From assembly GCA_036641735.1 (NCBI GenBank), contig JAVWEG010000001.1, positions 1 to 64,000 on the forward strand: a DNA stretch of 64,000 bases, read 5' to 3'. The position numbers and the translations under genes were made by a program. This document shows positions 59,459-64,000 of the stretch, one piece after another. The notes under the pieces were generated by a model. It was not told where the DNA came from. It saw nothing but the letters and a program-made list of their open reading frames with translations, and did not search any database. Position 1 is the first letter of the stretch. Each line of letters begins with the position of its first letter. Origin of the DNA: JAGPHI01 sp036641735 (GTDB lineage Bacteria > Bacillota > Clostridia > Oscillospirales > Ruminococcaceae).

Positions 59459-59824
59459 TTATGATTGGTCGCGGCTTTTACCGCATAGCGCCGCGATAAA
59501 TCCTGCTGTAAGCGAGGCGGATATACCTGCTGAAGCAGCACTAAAGCCACCTATAAACACCCCGAGCAATCCGTGCTTTGCCACTGCATCCGCCACTCCC
59601 TTTGCAAGTAAATGCCCAAAGCCGAGCAAAGGCACAGTAGCACCTGCCCCTGCAAATTTGCTAAGCGGCTCGTACAGCCCAAGCGCAGACAGCAAAACAC
59701 CGCTCACTACATATATCACCAGTATGCGAGCAGGGGTAAGCTTAGTGTAGTCTATCAGTAGCTGCCCTATTACGCATAAAGCGCCGCCTACTAAAAACGC
59801 GTATAAATAATTCATCTTAATCAC
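59459..59824 (-). CDS. spoVAE: Stage V sporulation protein AE (SpoVAE type)
   Basis: A 121-residue integral membrane protein with about four helices, with FLVGGALCVIGQLLIDYTKLTPARILV at the start and GFGHLLAKGV near residue 68. Part of the SpoVA channel for dipicolinate uptake and release. It follows spoVAD by 11 nt in the order spoVAC-AD-AE seen in Clostridia. Confidence 0.92.
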   Translation of the reverse strand: MIKMNYLYAFLVGGALCVIGQLLIDYTKLTPARILVIYVVSGVLLSALGLYEPLSKFAGAGATVPLLGFGHLLAKGVADAVAKHGLLGVFIGGFSAASAGISASLTAGFIAALCGKSRDQS

Positions 59825-59835
59825 CCTTTAATATT

Positions 59836-60828
59836 TTAAATGCCAAGCTCTAAAAGATGTGCAATACCTGGAATACTCTCACCTTGTAAAAAGGTGGTTT
59901 GGCTCATTAAAGCGCCTGTAGAAAGGAACAGTACGCGTTTATACTCTTTTTTTTGCAGCTTTGGCAGTACAAGTGCCGATAATACAGCGGCACTGCACCC
60001 TGCACCCGAGCCGCCTGCTTGCACCTTTTGAGTATTTTTATCATATACCAGTAATCCGCAGTCCTCGTGGTTTTTAATATGCAAGCCCTCTTTATCCAGT
60101 AAATCCAGCATTAATGTGCTGCCCACGGCACCGAGGTCACCTGTAAAAATCGCATCAAAATCGCTTGGAGCATACGAAGTGTCGGCAAAATATTGCAATA
60201 AAGTATTTGCCGCCGCAGGAGCCATTGCAGCACCCATATTATTGATGTCCTTTACGTTAAAGTCGCACACACGTCCCGTGGATACAGATAAAATATGCGG
60301 CCCGAGTGAGCCAGCCTCTATCATTACACTGCCAGCCGAGGTTACCGTCCATTGAGATGTGGGTGTGCGCTTGCCGCCGTAATCCAGAGGTGTGCGATAT
60401 TGCCGCTCTGCCGCGCAAAAATGGCTAGATGACATCGCTATAGCACGGCGCATTATATTTCCTGCCACCATACTTGCCGCTAAAATTATACCCTCTGCCA
60501 TAGTGGAGCAAGCGCCGTAAAGCCCAAAAAACGGCACATCTAAGCTGCGCATAGCATAGGCGCTTGCCGTGCATTGGCACTGTAAATCACCTGCAAACAC
60601 GGCATTTACATCAGATAGCTTCACTCCGCGTTTGTTTAAAAGCTGCTCTATGCTATGTCTTTGAAATATACTTTCGGCTTTTTCCCAAGTGCTCTGTCCG
60701 CATTTTGTATCGGCAAAAATAGCATCAAAGCTGCTCGATAACGGCCCTTCACTTTCTTTTTTACCGCCGATAGCGGCAAATGCGGAAATGCAGGGCGGAT
60801 TTGAAAACACAATATTATCTTTAGCCAT
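59836..60828 (-). CDS. spoVAD: Stage V sporulation protein AD
   Basis: A 330-residue soluble SpoVA component with a thiolase-like fold that binds dipicolinic acid. Markers: FSNPPCISAFAAIGGKKESEGPL, DLQCQCTASAYAMRSLDVPFFGLYGACSTMAEG region (90-125), FTGDLGAVGSTL and AGGSGAGCSAAV. Normal length. It starts 3 nt after spoVAC. Confidence 0.94.
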   Translation of the reverse strand: MAKDNIVFSNPPCISAFAAIGGKKESEGPLSSSFDAIFADTKCGQSTWEKAESIFQRHSIEQLLNKRGVKLSDVNAVFAGDLQCQCTASAYAMRSLDVPFFGLYGACSTMAEGIILAASMVAGNIMRRAIAMSSSHFCAAERQYRTPLDYGGKRTPTSQWTVTSAGSVMIEAGSLGPHILSVSTGRVCDFNVKDINNMGAAMAPAAANTLLQYFADTSYAPSDFDAIFTGDLGAVGSTLMLDLLDKEGLHIKNHEDCGLLVYDKNTQKVQAGGSGAGCSAAVLSALVLPKLQKKEYKRVLFLSTGALMSQTTFLQGESIPGIAHLLELGI

Positions 60829-60831
60829 ATT

Positions 60832-61284
60832 TTATCCTCCTATAAACGGACGAATAAAATACAATATAACGCCCCAAGCTATGCTTGCAAGCATACCATA
60901 TACTATTACAGGCCCTGCAATTACAAACATTTTTGCGCCAAGCCCCGTGATAAATCCCTCGCTTTTAAATTCTATTGCAGGGCTTACCACAGCATTGGCA
61001 AAGCCCGTGATTGGTATAAGCGTGCCTGCACCTGCTTTAGCCGCAAGCTTTTGATACCACCCTAAAGAGGTGGTAATTGCCGATAAAGCGATAAGCGTTA
61101 CACTGGATAATGTGGCGGCATCTGTTACGATAAGCCCGAGCGAAGCATACCATTTACTCAGTATTTCGCCAAGTAAGCATATGCCGCCGCCAACTGTAAA
61201 TGCCCACAGACAATCTCGCAGCACAGGGGAGGGGGGAGATGCGCTTTTTACCGATTGCGCATATTGTTCGGTATTTGTTTTCAT
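60832..61284 (-). CDS. spoVAC: Stage V sporulation protein AC
   Basis: About 150 residues, with an N-terminal hydrophilic lead (to PPSPVLRDCLWAFTVGGGICLLGEI) and four transmembrane helices. SpoVAC forms the mechanosensitive part of the dipicolinate channel. I choose ATG 61284, since it gives the usual length; the frame extends 14 codons upstream. First gene of the spoVAC-AD-AE operon. Confidence 0.92.
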   Translation of the reverse strand: MKTNTEQYAQSVKSASPPSPVLRDCLWAFTVGGGICLLGEILSKWYASLGLIVTDAATLSSVTLIALSAITTSLGWYQKLAAKAGAGTLIPITGFANAVVSPAIEFKSEGFITGLGAKMFVIAGPVIVYGMLASIAWGVILYFIRPFIGG

Positions 61285-61305
61285 ATATCTACCGTCCTTT
61301 TTTAT

Positions 61306-61335
61306 ACTTATGTTAAAAGTTTGCACAGATTATAC
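61306..61335 (-). promoter_or_regulatory. Weak candidate forespore (sigma-G-like) promoter for spoVA
   Basis: On the minus strand GTATA (61331-61335) matches the GHATR -35 type; 18 bp later CATAAGT (61306-61312) matches five of seven positions of CATNHTA. It lies about 20 bases before spoVAC. Only suggestive. Confidence 0.25.
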
Positions 61336-61395
61336 GGTAAATATGTAAACGACTTTGGTGTAAAATCAAAAATCAAAAAATTTACAAAAAAACCA

Positions 61396-61424
61396 TTGTG
61401 AATTTATGTGTAATCAAGTATACT
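61396..61424 (+). promoter_or_regulatory. Sigma-A promoter of the CofE-like gene
   Basis: TTGTGA (61396-61401), 17-bp spacer, TATACT (61419-61424), about 56 bases before the start. Confidence 0.65.
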
Positions 61425-61480
61425 AATCTATGGTAAATTAAAAGACTTATACAGGTTATACCTGTGGGAGGGAAAGCATT

Positions 61481-62674
61481 ATGTCAAGAGTTTTTGGTAC
61501 TGTTTCAAGAGGTGTGAGGGCACCGATTATCCGTGAAGGTGATGATCTTGCCGCTATTGTGGCACAGAGCGTAGAAGCTGCCGTAAAGCAAGAAGGTGTA
61601 GAGCTGCACGACCGTGATGTAGTAGGCGTAACGGAGGCAGTGTTGGCGCGCAGCCAGGGTAATTACGCTACTGTAGACGACATTGCTGCCGATATTAAAC
61701 AAAAATATGCAGACAATACAATAGGCCTTATATTCCCTATCCTCAGCAGAAACCGTTTTGCGATATGCTTGCGCGGTATAGCACGCGGAGCAAAAAAAAT
61801 AGTGCTTATGCTGTCTTATCCGTCCGACGAAGTGGGTAATCAGCTGGTAAGCTTGGATATGCTGGACGAAAAAGGCATTAATCCGTGGAGCGATGTATTG
61901 AGCGAAAGCCGCTACCGTGAGCTTTTTGGTCGCAATGAGCATCCGTTTACGGGTGTAGATTATGTGGAATATTATATGGGGCTTATCCGTGAAGAAAATT
62001 GTGAAGCAGAGGTAATTTTTGCCAATAAAGCAACGGATATTTTAGCGTATTCTAAATATGTGCTTACTTGCGACATTCATTCGCGTGAGCGTTCTAAGCG
62101 TTTATTAAAGGCGGCAGGGGCAGAGCTTGTGTACGGGCTTGACGAAATAATGACGGCTTCTATAAACGGCAGTGGGTTTAATGCTAACTACGGCTTGCTT
62201 GGCAGCAATAAAGCAACCGAGGATAAAGTAAAGCTTTTTCCGCGTAATTGTGAAGAATTTGCCGTAGATGTGCAAACAAAATTATTGGCAGCTACGGGTA
62301 AAAAGCTGGAAGTAATGGTATATGGCGACGGTGCATTTAAAGATCCTGTAGGCAAAATATGGGAGCTTGCAGATCCTGTAGTATCTCCCGGATTTACAGA
62401 TGGGCTTGTGGGATTGCCAAATGAACTAAAGCTTAAATATCTTGCAGACAATCAGCTAAAAGACCTTAAAGGCGAAGAGCTAAAGGCGGCAATGAAAGAT
62501 ATGATAGCGAAGAAAAACGCTGATTTAAAAGGCAGTATGGAAACGCAAGGCACTACACCGCGCCGCCTTACAGACCTTATTGGCTCTTTGTGCGACCTTA
62601 CAAGTGGCTCGGGAGACAAGGGTACACCTATAATTTTGATACAAGGATATTTCGACACTTACGCTGTAGAATAA
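61481..62674 (+). CDS. Coenzyme F420-0:L-glutamate ligase family (CofE-like) protein
   Basis: A 397-residue protein resembling the CofE superfamily, which adds glutamate to F420-0 in methanogens and Actinobacteria. The start RGVRAPIIREGDDLA, GVTEAVLARSQGNY near 50, and VMVYGDGAFKDPVGKIWELADP near 285 fit this family. No other F420 genes (cofC, cofD, cofH) are in this window, and most Clostridia do not make F420, so another amide-ligase role is likely. SD GGGAGGG, 7 nt. Single gene with its own promoter and terminator. Confidence 0.75.
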   Translation: MSRVFGTVSRGVRAPIIREGDDLAAIVAQSVEAAVKQEGVELHDRDVVGVTEAVLARSQGNYATVDDIAADIKQKYADNTIGLIFPILSRNRFAICLRGIARGAKKIVLMLSYPSDEVGNQLVSLDMLDEKGINPWSDVLSESRYRELFGRNEHPFTGVDYVEYYMGLIREENCEAEVIFANKATDILAYSKYVLTCDIHSRERSKRLLKAAGAELVYGLDEIMTASINGSGFNANYGLLGSNKATEDKVKLFPRNCEEFAVDVQTKLLAATGKKLEVMVYGDGAFKDPVGKIWELADPVVSPGFTDGLVGLPNELKLKYLADNQLKDLKGEELKAAMKDMIAKKNADLKGSMETQGTTPRRLTDLIGSLCDLTSGSGDKGTPIILIQGYFDTYAVE

Positions 62675-62683
62675 TAAAACAAC

Positions 62684-62720
62684 AAATGCCGCTTTGCAAA
62701 ATGCAAGGCGGCATTTAATT
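62684..62720 (+). terminator. Terminator after the CofE-like gene
   Basis: AAATGCCGCTTTGCA (62684-62698)/TGCAAGGCGGCATTT (62702-62716), one G-T pair, 3-nt loop, then a T-rich run. Confidence 0.85.
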
Positions 62721-62811
62721 TTGCCGTTTTTGATACCAAAATGTTAATTGCCTTGCATTGATACATATTATATGTTAGCATTATCACATAAAGGTAAAAG
62801 GTGGGAGAAGC

Positions 62812-64000
62812 GTGAGAAAAGGATATGCGCAGATTTTAGCTGTGCTTTGTACGGCTGTTTTATGTTGCGCTTTTTTGCCGATGTTTGCTGTAAATGCAGC
62901 GCAAAACGATGAGCAGTCTCGTATAATAAAGGTGGGATTACCACTGCAAGACGGGATTGCGCAGCAAGATGCAAGCGGTAAATTATCGGGATATACATAC
63001 GATTTTTTGCAGGAAATAGCTCAATTTACAAGCTGGGAATACGAATTTAAAGTAATGGAAAACGCAAGTGACGAAGACCTGATACAAATGCTGAAAGCAG
63101 GAGAGATTGACGTATTGGGTTCTATGCTTTTTGACGAAAATTTGTCGATGGACTTTCATTATACAAACTATAATTATCTTAGCCGTTACGATGGGCTTTA
63201 CGTTTTAGACAGCGATACGAAGGTGACAGAGACTAATTATATGAATATTTCGCCATTGAGAGTGGCTGTAAATGATAAGGATAGTCAAGCTATAGCGCGC
63301 CTTGATGAATTTGCGCAGGACAATGATATCACAATTGAAAAAGTGATATGTGGCGGATTGGCACAGCAAAAAAAGATATTAAGCGAAAATAAAGCAGATG
63401 CTATTTGGACGGTAAATATGGGCTGTCCCAATGGGCTGCACCCAATTGCGAAAGCATTTAATAAGCCTGTGTATTTTATGTTTGCACAGGACAAGGCAAA
63501 TCTTGCGCGCGAAATGGATGCGGCAATGATAAAAATAAGCAAAGCTTCGCCGCAGCTTACCGCAAAGCTGCAAAAAAAGTATTTTGAACGTTCAGCGCCT
63601 GCGTTTTTTATGACAAGTGAAGAAACAGCCTTTGTTAACAATTGTAAAGAAATAAAAGTACTGATGCCAAACTTTGATACGCCTACTATGAGCTACGATA
63701 AGCATACGGATACGTATAAGGGCATAGCCGTAGAGCTGCTTTCTTATATTCATCAGCTTACAGGTATAAATTTTAAGTTTATTTTGGCAAACGATATTGA
63801 ACAAATGAAAAGCTTTGCAGACGACTTCCAATTTGATATGCTCGCTCAAATGCAGTACGATTACGAGCTTGCAAAAAGCAGTGGACTTGTTTTATCGCGC
63901 CCGTATGTGTCATCGCCTATGATGATAGTGGCAAACAAAGAGAGCAATATTAAAACGCTTGCTTATGATATTTTGGCTTTGCCGGAGGGCTTTAAGGCGG
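62812..64000 (+). CDS. Tandem SBP_bac_3 sensor protein, 3' end outside the window
   Basis: An open frame from GTG 62812 (SD GTGGGAG) runs 396 codons to the window edge. It has a signal peptide/anchor (MRKGYAQILAVLCTAVLCC...), then two periplasmic-type SBP_bac_3 (Venus-flytrap) domains: about 40-255 (IIKVGLPLQDGIAQQD; LSGYTYDFLQEI) and from about 280 (IKVLMPNFDTPTMSYDKHTDT; YKGIAVELLSYIHQLTG). Two tandem domains ahead of a membrane helix are typical of sensor histidine kinases and GGDEF proteins, so the missing C-terminus is probably a signalling output. The first domain may bind amino acids. Confidence 0.75.
   Translation, partial: MRKGYAQILAVLCTAVLCCAFLPMFAVNAAQNDEQSRIIKVGLPLQDGIAQQDASGKLSGYTYDFLQEIAQFTSWEYEFKVMENASDEDLIQMLKAGEIDVLGSMLFDENLSMDFHYTNYNYLSRYDGLYVLDSDTKVTETNYMNISPLRVAVNDKDSQAIARLDEFAQDNDITIEKVICGGLAQQKKILSENKADAIWTVNMGCPNGLHPIAKAFNKPVYFMFAQDKANLAREMDAAMIKISKASPQLTAKLQKKYFERSAPAFFMTSEETAFVNNCKEIKVLMPNFDTPTMSYDKHTDTYKGIAVELLSYIHQLTGINFKFILANDIEQMKSFADDFQFDMLAQMQYDYELAKSSGLVLSRPYVSSPMMIVANKESNIKTLAYDILALPEGFKA

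Noticed and set aside
1..64000. CRISPR arrays, insertion sequences, prophage or integrase genes, tRNA or rRNA genes
   Set aside because: No regularly spaced direct repeats, transposase/integrase motifs, cloverleaf with CCA end, or rRNA sequences were recognised by reading; a tRNAscan or HMM search could still find a missed tRNA.

Overview
This window is chromosomal DNA of an endospore-forming, anaerobic member of the Clostridia (Bacillota). The evidence is spore genes (spoIIP, gpr, spoVAC-spoVAD-spoVAE), a low-GC-type ribosomal cluster (rpmG-secE-nusG-rplKA-rplJL), rubrerythrin, an oxygen-sensitive-type two-subunit serine dehydratase, frequent TTG/GTG starts behind strong Shine-Dalgarno (SD) sites, and sigma-A promoters with 17-bp spacers. 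No rRNA, tRNA, CRISPR array, insertion sequence or prophage was recognised. I cannot name a genus from sequence alone.

Layout. 0.2-6.7 kb: a plus-strand run with an MFS transporter, a small membrane protein, a GHL10-type lipoprotein, an unknown lipoprotein, meso-diaminopimelate dehydrogenase (ddh) and an HdeD-like protein, then a CNNM/HlyC family protein with its own promoter. 6.7-12.8 kb (minus): a two-domain PPK2 polyphosphate kinase, a dCache-PAS-GGDEF cyclase, and the lower Entner-Doudoroff pair (KDPG aldolase fused to a VOC domain, then KDG kinase). 13-17.8 kb (plus): ddl-murI-DUF1934-argS-yhhN, ending in a terminator that overlaps an AraC-family remnant. 18.1-21.1 kb: sdaAB-sdaAA facing rubrerythrin and an IclR regulator. 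21.2-24.8 kb: transcription/ribosome cluster with two L1-binding mRNA elements and an L10 leader with attenuator. 24.9-35 kb: AEC transporter, rlmA, the purine/hydantoin set ssnA-ygfK-hyuA with a divergent YheO-type regulator, and pyrBI. 35-42.1 kb: an LCP-like membrane protein divergent from a 45-aa peptide, and an oppBCDF-oppA peptide importer. 42.3-50 kb: an orphan solute-binding lipoprotein followed by a GGDEF-EAL protein, a DUF4358-DHHW pair, a SurA-like lipoprotein and a GNAT acetyltransferase. 50-57 kb: an RHH-domain protein upstream of clpB, plsC with two unknown membrane proteins, and a glycoside-hydrolase-like protein. 57-62.7 kb: gpr-spoIIP, rpsT, spoVAC-AD-AE and a CofE-like protein. 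The window ends inside a tandem SBP_bac_3 sensor gene.

How parts work together. Cell-wall precursor supply (ddh, ddl, murI) is spread over two operons. Peptide uptake (opp), serine deamination and KDG catabolism suggest use of amino acids, peptides and uronate-derived sugars. The IclR-family gene has a near-palindromic site in its own promoter that matches tandem sites at the KDPG aldolase promoter, so it is probably a KdgR-type regulator acting at a distance. At least two cyclic-di-GMP proteins are tied to extracellular sensing domains. The ssnA-ygfK-hyuA set is the core of the cluster linked in other anaerobes to purine (urate/xanthine) breakdown, but the xdh and yge genes are not in this window.

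The most interesting items are the predicted IclR regulon, the RHH-domain protein with clpB, the symmetric divergent SD region at 35.9 kb, the solute-binding-protein/GGDEF-EAL pair with a palindrome at the ribosome-binding site, the minimal ssnA-ygfK-hyuA locus, the CofE-like protein, and overlapping leader ORFs or decoy start codons.
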